64,000 nt of DNA from Pectinophora gossypiella (Eukaryota; Arthropoda; Insecta; Lepidoptera; Gelechiidae), in NCBI RefSeq assembly GCF_024362695.1, contig NW_026063245.1, positions 709,501-773,500 on the forward strand. Reading direction: 5' to 3'. The notes below the pieces were generated by a model. It searched no databases and was not told the origin of the DNA. It saw only the letters and a program-made list of their open reading frames with translations. Below are positions 24,166-34,793 of the stretch, piece by piece (within the stretch, counting starts at the first letter, position 1; each line of letters starts with the position of its first letter). A program made the translations under genes and the position numbers.

Positions 24166-24506
24166 AAAGTAGTTTACGAAGGAGTGCAGCTTTATAACCA
24201 TCTACCCACTGAGATTAAAAATACTAAAACTCTAAATATCTTTAAAAAGGCATTAAAAGCCCACATTCTTAAACATTATTAATGGTTTTAATCGTAGTGT
24301 GAATCTTGTGTTGCTGGTGGATGGAACAATTAAAGTGTCGACGCATATGGAACACAGATACCTACCTACTAATTAGTATAGTAAGTCTCGGAATGTTATT
24401 TAAGTACCTACCTACCTTAGTCCAATTCCAATGTTGTTTAAACTACTATATTATGAAATTGATTGTTTCTCAGTAAGCGAATCAAATGTATTCTTTTGAG
24501 AAATAA
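24166..24506 (+). mobile_element. LINE-B 3' end
   Basis: Opens with about 37 codons of an ORF2 C terminus (YEGVQLYNHLP...) ending TAA near 24282, then a 3' UTR with AATAAAG near 24500. It belongs to the RT fragment at 20758-21200. About 500-600 bp of coding between the two is missing, so the foldback and copy B replaced sequence rather than simply inserting. Confidence 0.78.
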
Positions 24507-25405
24507 AGTATCTTAAACCTTATCCAAGCATACTGCTGATGCTTTACTGTGAACGTCTCCAATGGGGCATGCAGATTAAAAAGGTCAAGTAAAGCATTAT
24601 TAAACATTAAAACCAAGTCATCCACATCTGAAACTGCCGCAATTTTACTCCACTCCACCAAATCTAGATGTTCCCTAAACGTGTCCCTGTCTATGTCCCG
24701 CAGTCCCCGACGGGTGACCTTCACAGGAGATGGTTTAAACTTGGGAATATTCAATAAACAAGTAACGAACGCATGCTTACCAAGATCGGGTATGTAATCT
24801 ACAGTTGTAGTGCAACCTCGTATATCCGTACATACTACGTCTATCATAGTTTGACTATACGAAGTGAAATGCGTGAAATCTGTTACCAATTGTGTAAGTT
24901 TAAAGCAAGTCAAGAATTCATTGAACTTTTTTACCTCCGGATTTAATGTGTCCACGACGTTAATATTAAAATCGCCCAACAATATGACATTACTGCACCA
25001 AGCAAACGCTTCCAGAGACAATGAAAGGGCATCCATAAGCGAGTCGACAGTTACCCAATCGGGTCTATAGGCCGTGCCTATCACCAACTTACAACCACAG
25101 ATAGTAACTGCTAGCCACATTTGCTCAACCGGTGGAGTTGGTGGGTGGGCCAGCACGCGCACGGCGATACCGCGCCGGATGTAATATCCGACACCGCCAC
25201 CGCGTAGGAAGCGCCCGGGCGGGCGCGGTATGTGCCGTAGCCGGTATCCCGGCACGGCGGGCGCGCGCCCCTCCTGACCGTCGTGTAACCAAGTCTCGTT
25301 AATGGCTAACACATCCACATTATGGCGATCCATCGCCACGAGAAATTCGTCATGTTTTGTCCCCAACGAACCCGCATTAAATAAACCAACTTTGAATTTG
25401 CGCAA
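24507..25405 (-). pseudogene. LINE-A ORF2, endonuclease domain
   Basis: Apurinic-type endonuclease of a non-LTR retrotransposon: an NETW motif near 25295, LLGDFN near 24980, and a TMIDVV motif near 24845. It nicks target DNA for priming. The last coding residues (KHQQYAWI) lead toward the RT linker at 20757; LINE-B separates the two. A GC-rich segment is at 25170-25280. It starts with ATG at 25405. Between this start and the ORF1 stop (25920) are about 500 bp of AT-rich spacer with no coding I can support. Confidence 0.87.
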
Positions 25406-25919
25406 ATTATTGAATTATAGAAGAAATAAATATTAATGAATTGTATTTACCTAAGTTCCATAAATTTATTGCATTGTATTGTATCAGAATTGCTAAGTTA
25501 TGATTATATGAGCATGTGTGTGGGTGTATATGTGTGAGTATGTATATACGCAACGCAACGAATGTTGCGTTGTGAATGTTATAATGTAGTTTATGTAAGG
25601 TGAACTTATATGCGACTTAATATTGTTATTTTGTTTATATTCTTTATTATAATAATATACCATATATACACACATAATAATAACGGCTTGCACGATCCAC
25701 CACTGATGACCAAGCCACACGGCAAATAAGAACAATAAAAACAAACGACAGAAAACAAACAGACAATAGATACAAGCTACAGTGATACGTTTAGGTACAT
25801 TCAAATTAGGCCGAGTTATTGCCCTCGACTGCTGCGGGGGCGGGACAAACTTGAGTCGGACCAAAAACCCTATCAAGATCTCTTTCGGATCTAATCCGGT
25901 TAGCCGGGTCTCCCTGGTC

Positions 25920-26097
25920 TCAGCGGGTGAAAATTTTGCCATCTCGTGTCCAAACGTACCGCCAATTAGTGGAACCCGCCAACTTACGAGCACGGCCGAA
26001 CAACAAGCGGTTGTTCTTTGTTAGGCGCTCGTTTACATAGAAGCGTCTAGGTTCGGCGCGTAGTCCTATCCCCTCTGTAGTGACGGTGCGGCGCACG
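25920..26097 (-). pseudogene. LINE-A ORF1, C-terminal part
   Basis: The minus-strand reading FYVNERLTKNNRLLFGRARK, then WRYVWTRDGKI, ends at TGA 25920-25922. This is the C-terminal fold typical of insect LINE ORF1 proteins. Its frame and phase continue exactly from the N-terminal part at 47538, if everything from 26098 to 47534 plus one copy of the 4-bp duplication is removed. Confidence 0.85.
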
Positions 26098-26215
26098 AAT
26101 TAAGGTGTGGAAAATTGAGACACAGACTCCGGGAGACACGATACGTGTATTCAAGAGAACGTAGTGTAAAGAACATCTTAGAGCTAGTTACTTTTGTTTA
26201 TATACTGACCTAATC
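26098..26215 (-). repeat. Gypsy-E1 3' LTR remnant
   Basis: Matches 118 bp of the LTR at 47278-47534, with about seven differences. Preceded on the plus strand by CACG (26094-26097), the duplicate of 47535-47538. It is cut at 26215 by an RTE fragment. Confidence 0.85.
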
Positions 26216-26540
26216 TATCATCATGATCATCAGCCGTACGACGCCCACTGCTGGGCATAGGCCTCCCCCAAGGATCTCCACGACGATCGGTCCCGCGCTA
26301 CCCGCATCCAACGGCTTCCCGCGACCTTTACCAGATCGTCGGTCCACCTTGTAGCGGGTCTACCCACTGAATAGAATAGAATAGAATAGAATAGAAAAAG
26401 TTTATTGTTCACTGAGCGTCGTCCGACACGTGGTCGCCATTCCAGAACCCTTCCGCCCCAGCGGTCATCGGTTCTCCTCGCTATGTGTCCTGCCCACTGC
26501 CACTTCAGCTTTGCAATTCTCCGAGGTATGTCGGTGACTT
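26216..26540 (-). mobile_element. RTE-like LINE 3' fragment
   Basis: Minus-strand coding for an RTE-type ORF2 C terminus (WAGHIARR, then RWTDDLVK, then WRSLGEAYAQQW) and a short (ATG)n-like tail. A 39-bp insert with (GAATA)n at 26371-26409 is flanked by CACTGA duplicates (26365-26370 and 26410-26415). Confidence 0.78.
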
Positions 26541-27430
26541 ACTTATAATAAATCTGTAGAGAGGTCAATTCTGTACATTAAATATTTTTTCAAAATAACT
26601 ATCAGGGGGTGATTAGTGATCGATACTGATGCCAAAAATGCAATCAGTAAAATTTTTGTCTGTCTGTCTGTCTGTCTGTATGTTCCTTATAGAAACAAAA
26701 ACTACTGGACGGATTTTAATGAAACTTGGTACAATTATTCTTCATACTTCTGGGCAGGTTAAAGTATACTTTTCATCACGCTACAATCAATAGGAGCAGA
26801 GTAGTGAAGGGAAATTTTGGGAAAACGGGAGAAGTTACTCCATTTTTTAAGCTTCCGTCGCGTGAGCAGCCTTAATGGTTAAAGTTACATAGAAATCATG
26901 TATGACGGAAATATTTAAATATATAAAAGGAGAAACTGACTGACTGAATGACTGACATATTAACGCACAGCCTAAACGGCTAAACGTAGGCACTTGAAAT
27001 TAGGAAGGGACGTAGCTTAGGTACCGTAGAGGTGCACTAAGAAAGGAATTCTCGAAATTCCCACGGGAACAGGAATTAGCGGGAAAACCCTTTTGTATAA
27101 AAATTCTAAACCGCTTAAGTTAGACGCTTGAAATTTGGCATGCAGGTACCATAGTTAACTTAAAGCTTAGTTGCAACTGGATATTGCAAAATTCCCACGG
27201 GAACGGGAGTTAGCGGGAAAAAACATTTGTATGATAAAATCTAAACCGCGTAAGATAGATGTTTTCAATTTAGCATGCATGCTACGAATAAAAGTATGCA
27301 TGCATACCTTAGTAAATATAAATTTTAGTTATGGCTGTATTTTGAAAAATGGGAATTGGCGGGTAAAAAAAATTGTATGAAAAAATCTAAACTGCATAAG
27401 TTAGATGCTTGAAATTTGACATGCATTATA

Positions 27431-28725
27431 CGAGGGTGGATCGAAAAGTTCGCGGCCTCAACAAGAAAACAAAATAAATTGCATGCAAAAACGTTTTTAT
27501 TTCTCAACATAGTCTCCACCTAACTCAATACATTTCTTCCATCTGTTTTGCAAAGCTTCTATTCCGGTTTTAAAAAATGATTCTTCAAGGTCTGCAAAAT
27601 ACTGGTTCACTGCGGTTTCAACCTCTTCATTTGATGAAAATCTCTGGCCTCCAAGGTGTTTTTTTAAGTTGGGAAACAGGTGAAAGTCGGACGGTGCCAA
27701 ATCAGGCGAATAAGCCGGATGGGGCAGCAGTTCAAAACCACAGTCACGAATTTGAGCCATGCTTTCGACAGATGTGTGAGCGCGTGCGTTATCCTGGTGA
27801 AACAACACTTTCTTTCTCAGTAATCCTGGACGTTTTTCTTTAATTTCTTCACGCAAATGACGCAATAAGGTGCAATAGTATGCTGAGTTTATTGTTTGGC
27901 CCTTTGAAAGATAGTCCACCATTATGACTCCACGAGCATCCCAAAAAACTGATGCCATCACCTTGCCAGCCGATAAAATTGCTTTTGCTTTCTTTGGGGT
28001 TGGTTCATCAGATCTTTTCCACTGCTTGGACTGTTGTTTGGACTCGGGCGTATAGTGATGAACCCAGGTTTCGTCCATAGTAACAAAACGATCCAAAAAG
28101 TCCTGCGGATCAGCCTCAAACATCTCCAAACAGTCGCGAGAAATTGTTAAACGAATTCGTTTTTGTTCAACTGAAAGCAGTCTGGGGACCCACCTAGCGG
28201 ATACCTTAGAAAATCCGAGTTCATTGATAATGATGTTTTGTGTTCGCTCATACGAAATGCCTATAGTGTCTGCAATCTCCCTAATAGTCAATCTTCGGTT
28301 TTCCAATATGAGATCACACACTTTGTGGATGTTTTCTTCCGTCGTAGACGTGGTAGGCCGGCCGAAGCGAGGGTCATCTTCAATGCTCTCTCGTCCACGT
28401 TTAAATTCTGCTACCCATTTTTGTACAGTGGTATATGATGGCCCAGATTTCCCTAATGTTTTCGTCATATCATCATGGATCTCTTTCGGTGTTAATCCCT
28501 TTTTAAACAGATATTTGATTACCGCACGTTGTTCAATTTTGTCCATTTTTAAAAAACTGCACACTCGGTCTCTGTTAGCACGCTATAACTTATAAACCAC
28601 AAATACTACTGCAACAAAATTTCGTACTGTGAAAATTGAAGAATGTATAGACCCAATGAGGGTAGTATTGTAAAAACAAAATAAACGGTTGTATGTCAGG
28701 CCGCGAACTTTTCGATCCAACCTCG
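27431..28725 (-). mobile_element. Mariner transposon, apparently complete
   Basis: Terminal inverted repeats of about 28 bp, starting CGAGG(G/T)TGGATCG, with one mismatch that I can see. Flanked by TA at 27429-27430 and 28726-28727. The uninvaded Helitron copy near 35366-35380 serves as an empty site. It carries a single uninterrupted transposase gene. Length 1295 bp is normal for mariner. Confidence 0.95.
27497..28564 (-). CDS. Mariner transposase (D,D34D)
   Basis: An open frame of 355 codons; the more typical start is the Met at codon 7 (28546), giving about 349 residues, the usual mariner length. The N-terminal part is a paired helix-turn-helix DNA-binding domain (about 8-115), then the linker motif WVPRLL (125-130). 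The catalytic residues are D164 in MDETW, D258 in HQDNARAH and D293 in SPDLAPSD, with 34 residues between the last two. No stop or frameshift is present, so the protein could be functional. It cuts and pastes its own element through the terminal repeats. Confidence 0.95.
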   Translation of the reverse strand: MCSFLKMDKIEQRAVIKYLFKKGLTPKEIHDDMTKTLGKSGPSYTTVQKWVAEFKRGRESIEDDPRFGRPTTSTTEENIHKVCDLILENRRLTIREIADTIGISYERTQNIIINELGFSKVSARWVPRLLSVEQKRIRLTISRDCLEMFEADPQDFLDRFVTMDETWVHHYTPESKQQSKQWKRSDEPTPKKAKAILSAGKVMASVFWDARGVIMVDYLSKGQTINSAYYCTLLRHLREEIKEKRPGLLRKKVLFHQDNARAHTSVESMAQIRDCGFELLPHPAYSPDLAPSDFHLFPNLKKHLGGQRFSSNEEVETAVNQYFADLEESFFKTGIEALQNRWKKCIELGGDYVEK

Positions 28726-29687
28726 TATTATATACCTTGGTGAATTAAAGTTAAAAATTTCCCTGGGAACGGGAAGCGAGTTAGAGGCTTGAAATTTATA
28801 GCTCGCGGTAGTGGCAACCAAGAAACGTCGCGGCCGCGGCGGCGTTTGTGGGGCGGCGACAGCGGTGGCGAGGCGCGGAGGGGGGGCAGATACCCGAGTG
28901 AGCAACCGGAACGCGGCAGACGCGTGAGGGCAGACTTCGTTTATGGTCGTGTCAAATATTGAATTTTGCGGGCGAACTTTTCACTATTCTTGGATGGTTC
29001 AAATCTTTCGTAGGTAGTTTTCTGTTGAATTTTCCAGGCGGACGTTTCACGGCGTATTCCTGTTGTAATTTTTAAATTTTGTTTAAATTTTCGAAATTGA
29101 TCGTATTTTCCTAAAATATCAAACCAAATCATAAACTAATAATCTAAATAAAATAAATAAAATAAAAAAATTTTTATTCAAGAACCAACATGTTGTTATA
29201 CATCAGTGTATGGGATCTCCCAGTAGGCGAATCGGAGGATTTGCCTGTGTTAGGAGTGGCCCAACTCTTACATAAAATCACTTAGTGTAACTTATACATC
29301 GGTTCCGAGTCTGCAAGCATAGAGATAGAAACAAATTTAAATTAAAGGTAAAGAGGCAGAATTAATACTAGTATTGTACAGTATCGTAATGGGTATGATT
29401 GATTGTGTGAGAGTGTGTGCCACGCATGCGCAAGTATAATTGGGTGAGTGTGTATGTGAGTGTGGGTGTGTGTGTGGGTGTGCGCGCGCGTTTGAGGGTG
29501 CATGAGTGTTTGTCATAGTCAAGTATTCTATTTTTAGTATTGTATCGTATCAACAGTATCAACAGTGGCTGCAAGTTGTCTTTGATTACTTGTGGCTCTG
29601 CCCACTCCATTAGGGATTACGGGCGTGAGTTTATGTATGTATGTAAGTATTCTATATTGCACTGTGTAAAATATCGTAAATTGTATG

Positions 29688-30707
29688 TTAAGTGAGACAT
29701 TTCAGGATATTTTCAGTTGATAAGTAGTCTTTTGTTTTTAGCCAATCTGTGATAGTTCTTTTACAGTCATGGTTATTTAATTTATAAATGCTGAGTATCT
29801 TGTTCAGCTGATTATAGATGTGCCCAGATTGTACATTAAATTGACGTTTTGCTAACTTAGTCCTATGTTGTTGGATTTTAATTATTGTGTCTTTTCTTCT
29901 CCTAGTAGTCATTTCATGGTCAAAAGGTAATGTTTTGGGAAGTTTAAGAGCTGCTAGAAGGATATAAAGTTGACGAACCGTTAATAAGTCACAGGTTTTG
30001 TACAGATCAACAGTCTGAAATCGATACGGCTTGAAGTACATCACCTTTATTAAACAGCGTTGGCCTCTTTCAACTTCCAAAAGTTTATTTTTATTTGCAC
30101 CTCCCCATACTGTAATACAGTAAGTCAGGATTGATTGGGCAAGAGACATATAAATTCTAATTAGGAGTTTAGGTGTAGTGACATGTCGCAGAGTTTTGAA
30201 TACCCATGTAAGTTTTCTCAGACGGTTAGTAACATAAACTATGTGTTGATGCCAGGAAACATGCTGGTCCAGCACTACCCCTAGATATTTGGTATGAGTA
30301 AGTTTCTCTAGAGGCACACATTGACACGATTGATTATGTATGGTGCCACAGTCATGAATTTTGAGTGCCAAATTACTGCTAGGTTGGGTCTTCTTGTTTA
30401 TGGTAAAACATATATAGTTAGTCTTGCTGATATTTAGCGTGAGAAGATTATCTCTAAGCCAAATTGACACATCATCAAGTCCACATTCAGCCTTCCTAAG
30501 CACTGAGTCCCATGAATCATCAGAAAAAACGATGGCAGTGTCATCAGCATAGGAGAACACTTTCCCATTGTCAAGTTGAAGATTAGTTAATTCGTTGATG
30601 TAAATTAGGAATAATGTTGGACCGAGCACGCTGCCCTGGGGGACCCCAAAAGTTACTTCAGAATCCTGGCTTTGTAAATCACCTATTTTGACTCTGTGTA
30701 CGTCCAT
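29688..30707 (-). pseudogene. LINE-C ORF2, RT palm to C terminus
   Basis: Contains GVPQGSVLGP (near 30640), YADD (near 30545) and the C-terminal domain, ending at a stop at 29688. It connects to the upstream part by a frameshift near 30690, inside the residues just before GVPQG. Both parts are otherwise open, so only this shift and the endonuclease insertion break ORF2. Confidence 0.85.
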
Positions 30708-32386
30708 ATAAGTAACTTCTCATGAGCTCTAGTTGTGTCCCTCTTATCCCAATATTTTCAAGTTTCTGTATTAAGATGGGAAGAGAGACAGTGTCAAATG
30801 CCTTTTTTAAGTCCAGAAAAACAGTGAGACACTTTCTCCCCTGATCCATCGCATTAGTTATTAGAGTAGTCAAAGCTGATACTGCATCTTCTGTTGAGAG
30901 CTTTTGCCTAAACCCATATTGATTGTTCGAGAGAGTGTTATTAGTGTTGAGAAAGTTTATAAGTCGCGTGTTTATTAATTTTTCAATAATTTTTGATATA
31001 GACGGTAGGACCGATATCGGCCTATAATTGTTGACATCATCTCTCTTCCCATTCTTATATACCGGGGTCACCAAAGATTTTTTCAAGGCGGTAGGAAAAG
31101 CACCCATTTTAAAACAAAGGTTAGTTAAGTGACTTATGATTGGGGAAATAAGGTGGACGCAGGTTTTAAGTAGTTTGGTCGGTAGGTTGTCCCAGCCGGG
31201 GGCACTATTAGTTTTCATAGTCATTATTACTGTTTGCACTTCATAGGAATCAGTATCCAATAGAACGAAAGAGTTAGTTTGTGATGCCGAATGTGCACTT
31301 ACAGCTTTAGCTTTGTTATTTATTCTGTTTATGTTACTTGCTAAAGATTTTCCTATATTTGCAAAATAGGCGTTCACAAATTGAATAGATTCATCAGGGG
31401 AAGGTTTAGCGTGAAGAAGTTCCGTACATTGTGTATTACAAGTTTTAAGATGTGTAACGGTTTTAATTGCTGTCCATAATGTCTTGTTATTTTTAGTGGC
31501 ATTAGATAAAAGCTCTCTTTCATATGTCCTTTTCAATTTTTTCAGTAGCCTGTTGCAATGATTACGATACCTGGCGTATGTAATTTTTAATATCTCGTTA
31601 TAGGGATCAGATCTTAGTTTTAGCTGTAAATTATTCCTGTTTCTGATGCATCGTAGAACTCCAGGAGTAATCCAGGGTTTAATGATGCGTTGTTTAGCAG
31701 ATATATGTTTTACTGACTTTGCATCAGCTAGTGCTTCATTAAGTAAAGACAATAGCCGTTCAATGACAAGGTCAGGGTTGTGGCACAGTAAAAGGTTTTC
31801 TAAGTTTTTATTTAATACATTAGTGTAGGCCTTGTCATAATCAATAATTTCTACAGTTTTTGAATCCTTGTTAGCAATTTTAGCCTTTGATATACTCAAA
31901 AATATAGAAGAATGGTCTGTTACTGAAGAATTAAGTACAGCAATAGAAGCTAGATATTTGCTTTTATTAATTTTGAGGATAAAGTGGTCCAGGCAACTGT
32001 TTGCTCTTGTAGGCAGAATGTGACCAGGGAGAAGACCATGGGATGCGAGCATATTTAGGTAACTAACTCTGTTACTAGATTCATAAGAAGACGCGTAAGG
32101 TTTATCGATGAGGTTAATGTTGATGTCTCCCGTGATAATTATATTACTAGACGACTTGATGCTTTCCAATTGTGTATTTAAAGCATCTATGAAATCAGAA
32201 GCATTATGCTGTGAAGGAGAACGATAGATACCTAAAATTACGTGACTGAAGATATTCACTTGAATACAGGATGCGTTTACCAATTTAATCTCCCTCATAT
32301 CCGCTGTTAGTTTTGACTTGACATACACAACCACACCATCATTCTGGTTTTGGTTGTATATGGTAGAAAAAGATTTATAATTTGGT
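30679..32386 (-). pseudogene. LINE-C ORF2, endonuclease C-terminal half and RT fingers
   Basis: Starts where the endonuclease resumes after the insertion: DGVVVYVK near 32330, GIYRSP near 32230, TGDIN near 32130, LDHF near 31990 and TDHSS near 31915. Then comes the RT with YRPISVLP near 31025 and FLDLKKAFD near 30815. The visible open frame extends to 32436 through the inserted fragment. The reading is typical of Jockey/CR1 elements. Confidence 0.87.
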
Positions 32387-32733
32387 CTTCTTCTTTGCGA
32401 GTCGATGGCGATCGAAGCTAAATTTTTGCTGACCAATAATTGGCCACGCTTACGGCATTGTCAGTGGCTTCGTACAGGTCTTCAATAGTGCAGGTGTTAG
32501 GGCACTTAGGACAGCACAAAAGGTGAGCCATAGTTTGTGGTGATACTCCACACTCGCAATCATCGCAACCATCAACCAGGTATCCCCACCTGCAGAGATT
32601 ATCCTTGCAGCGGCCAACCTGTGTCCGGAGCCTATTTAAAGACTTCCATGTGGGCCACGCTAGATTACTTCCAGGCGGAAGACCCTCCGATGGCGCGATA
32701 AAAGGGGAAAAAAGGGGATGTAAGGGGGGGGGG
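32387..32733 (-). mobile_element. LINE 3' fragment inserted in LINE-C endonuclease
   Basis: 347 bp flanked by the exact 11-bp duplication TATAATTTGGT (32376-32386 and 32734-32744). On the minus strand it codes for the Cys-rich end of another LINE ORF2 (RLRTQVGRCKDNL, CECG, QTMAHLL, YW) and ends in (AAG)n. Its 5' border carries an odd G/C-homopolymer-rich patch of about 40 bp at 32698-32733, possibly filler added on insertion. Confidence 0.85.
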
Positions 32734-32998
32734 TATAATTTGGTATTTGTGGAAGATATTTATTGATGTCAAGTCGGCATTCTGTTAAGATAAGTACATC
32801 AACGTCGTAATTTAACTCCGTAAGCATTACCAGAAAGTCATCTAGATTACGATAGATACTTCTTATATTCTGCGATACAATGGTAAGATCAGATTTGTGT
32901 AGAGTTATTAGCTTAGGAAGATCCTGGACGTTACACTGGATTGAACTAGCAACTGTAGATTGATCTATATCATTTAAAGTGTTAAGGGACATTGACAT
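32734..32998 (-). pseudogene. LINE-C ORF2 N terminus
   Basis: An ATG at 32998 opens the endonuclease (VSQNIRSI near 32882, then VLILTE near 32800), which is cut at 32744 by the inserted fragment. One residue after the start of the duplication, the frame continues at 32386. Confidence 0.82.
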
Positions 32999-33415
32999 TC
33001 AGAGTGCAAATTTATTATTAATACATTGCATTATGATTTTTTTCGTTGTATGTGCTATAAGAGTAGGCAATATTGGTAGTAAGGGGGTCGAACTTTTCTT
33101 TGTGATATTAATGGTATTGTATTCATGGCAGGCTATATCTAAGAAGGACTTACAAAAGTAACTTTCGATACAGTATATGCATATGTGAGTGCATGTGTTG
33201 AAATGTACAAAGTAATAAGTGTTAGGGGGTTGGTATGCAATAGTGTGCAAGAATATGTGTCTTTGTGTTGTTTTGAGTATGTCAGGTAAGTGTTTACACA
33301 TAAACAGGAGATCAGGCAGAGTTACAAAATGTACATAAAGGAATAATGGCTTCAGTCTGGTAATGAAACACACTAAATAACAAGAAGCGAAGAGAACTGA
33401 GTCAATAAAAGCTAG

Positions 33416-34294
33416 TCAGATGTTTGTGATTAATCCGTGAATTTGTGCTTCATTTTTTATTAAAATTACCGGGGAGTTGTCTTCCTTTCTTACATAAATT
33501 CTTCCATAAGCTGTCCAGCAGTATTTATACGCTTTGTTTTTAACAAGATCCCGTGCCAGAAAATGAAGACGGGCTGCTTTGGCTGTCAACTGTTCTGCAA
33601 TGAAAACCGGAGTGTCTTCCGAGAAACGCAGCCCCAGATGCTTGGCACACAACTTTGTTTTATTCTTGTAGTTAAAAGTTTTACAGGATTTCATGAACTC
33701 GTTTTTCAAAATTGTAGACGAAGTTTCAATAACAATCGGCGTGTTGGGTGTTGAATCACGTTTTCCACGAATCCTATAAATGTCTTTAATATCAGTCTTC
33801 TTCACATCACATCCAACTGCTTTAGAGAGACAAAGCACCATGTCAATTAGATCAGTTTTGGTCTCATCCGGCTTTTTCGGTACATTTTTTAATTCAAAAT
33901 TTGACTTACGGTTGTCCAGTTGCATGTTTTCAATCTTTTCTTCTAATAAGGTTATGTATTTTGTATCTTCTTTTCGTTCCAACTGTAAGGCTTCGATTTT
34001 TTTCCTAAACTCATCATTTTGAGAAGATAAGAATGATATTGAGTTTTCAATATTTGTGTTAGTTTTCTGGATTTCACTCAGTGTGGCAGCTTGTCTTTTA
34101 AATTCCTGCTCCTGGGTTTTCATCATGGTCATAATTGACGCAAACATACCCGTCATTTCATCCTTAAACTTGGGGAAATCGTTGATAACATCGTCTTCTC
34201 TCCTTCTCTTGTTACGAGTAGATACGAAATTCGGAGTTGTAAGTTCCAGATGCACGGTTTTGTTAATATCGGAGTCGGAGTTATGATTTATCAA
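33416..34294 (-). CDS. LINE-C ORF1, coiled coil plus FP25K-like domain
   Basis: An intact 292-residue protein. Residues 1-45 are polar with a basic KRRRE patch, 45-130 predict a long coiled coil (heptad-like L/I/M spacing), and 130-292 resemble the baculovirus FP25K (Baculo_FP) fold found in insect LINE ORF1 proteins (NVPKKPDETKTDLI, IYRIRGKRD, LGLRFSEDTPVFI, ARDLVKNKAYKYCW, GRIYVRK). ORF1 proteins bind RNA and chaperone retroposition. The assignment rests on remembered family patterns. The gene lies 417 bp upstream of ORF2. Confidence 0.8.
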   Translation of the reverse strand: MINHNSDSDINKTVHLELTTPNFVSTRNKRRREDDVINDFPKFKDEMTGMFASIMTMMKTQEQEFKRQAATLSEIQKTNTNIENSISFLSSQNDEFRKKIEALQLERKEDTKYITLLEEKIENMQLDNRKSNFELKNVPKKPDETKTDLIDMVLCLSKAVGCDVKKTDIKDIYRIRGKRDSTPNTPIVIETSSTILKNEFMKSCKTFNYKNKTKLCAKHLGLRFSEDTPVFIAEQLTAKAARLHFLARDLVKNKAYKYCWTAYGRIYVRKEDNSPVILIKNEAQIHGLITNI

Positions 34295-34793
34295 GGTTCG
34301 TCTGACTCATCTCTGCTCCCTGGAATTCAATCTTTGACGTAGAAGATGGGGGCGAACGCTCTATTCTAGGCATGATCTCTGTGTATGTTTGTATGCACAC
34401 TGAAACTGAAGAATAATGTATTGCGCAGTCGCTCAGGCGCTCGTAGCTCCGTAGGCCGAGGAACTCAAGGTGATAAACGGAGATTGTCTGTTTCACTCTA
34501 AAAACCCGCTAGGGGAGCACCTTACGACCACAGACCATATGCGCAAAAGAGAGCAGCCGAGTAGTCACAGGTACCGCTCAGAAACCAATCGTGCGAGACA
34601 CTGGTAAGGCAGGTTAAAGTCCGTAAGCCAGGGGTCTTGGTAGGTGGTCAGTCACGATCGGCGGCGCCAGTTCACGTAGACACGATAAATACGTATAATC
34701 GTCGTAAGACAGGGGTCTATATCACTGGTTACACTGTTTTAATTTGCGTGGACACGTCTGTACTCTGCGGCGTCAGACACCGGAATCCATTTT

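Larger units (their letters stand above)
26541..29132 (+). mobile_element. Helitron copy, plus strand, hosting a mariner
   Basis: Same family as 34794-36267 in opposite orientation. The 5' tip is missing a few bases and the 3' end (CTAG) is absent; LINE-C follows. A mariner occupies 27431-28725. A GC-rich stretch at 28800-28930 matches 35160-35300. Confidence 0.8.
29141..34793 (-). mobile_element. LINE-C: nearly full-length Jockey/CR1-like LINE
   Basis: Minus strand order: a 5' leader (34295-34793), ORF1 (33416-34294), a spacer with no recognisable coding (32999-33415), ORF2 with endonuclease and RT (29688-32998), and a 3' UTR with a GT/GC-rich stretch and AATAAA before a T-rich end at 29141. 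It is damaged by a 347-bp insertion in the endonuclease and one frameshift in RT. Helitron copies of opposite orientation flank it on both sides. Confidence 0.85.

Noticed and set aside
25493..25993. A 166-codon minus-strand frame with a hydrophobic stretch, between LINE-A ORF1 and ORF2
   Set aside because: It overlaps the ORF1 C terminus in another frame and consists of low-complexity spacer; there is no domain support.
27577..28595. Plus-strand frames over the mariner
   Set aside because: They are antisense to the intact transposase gene.
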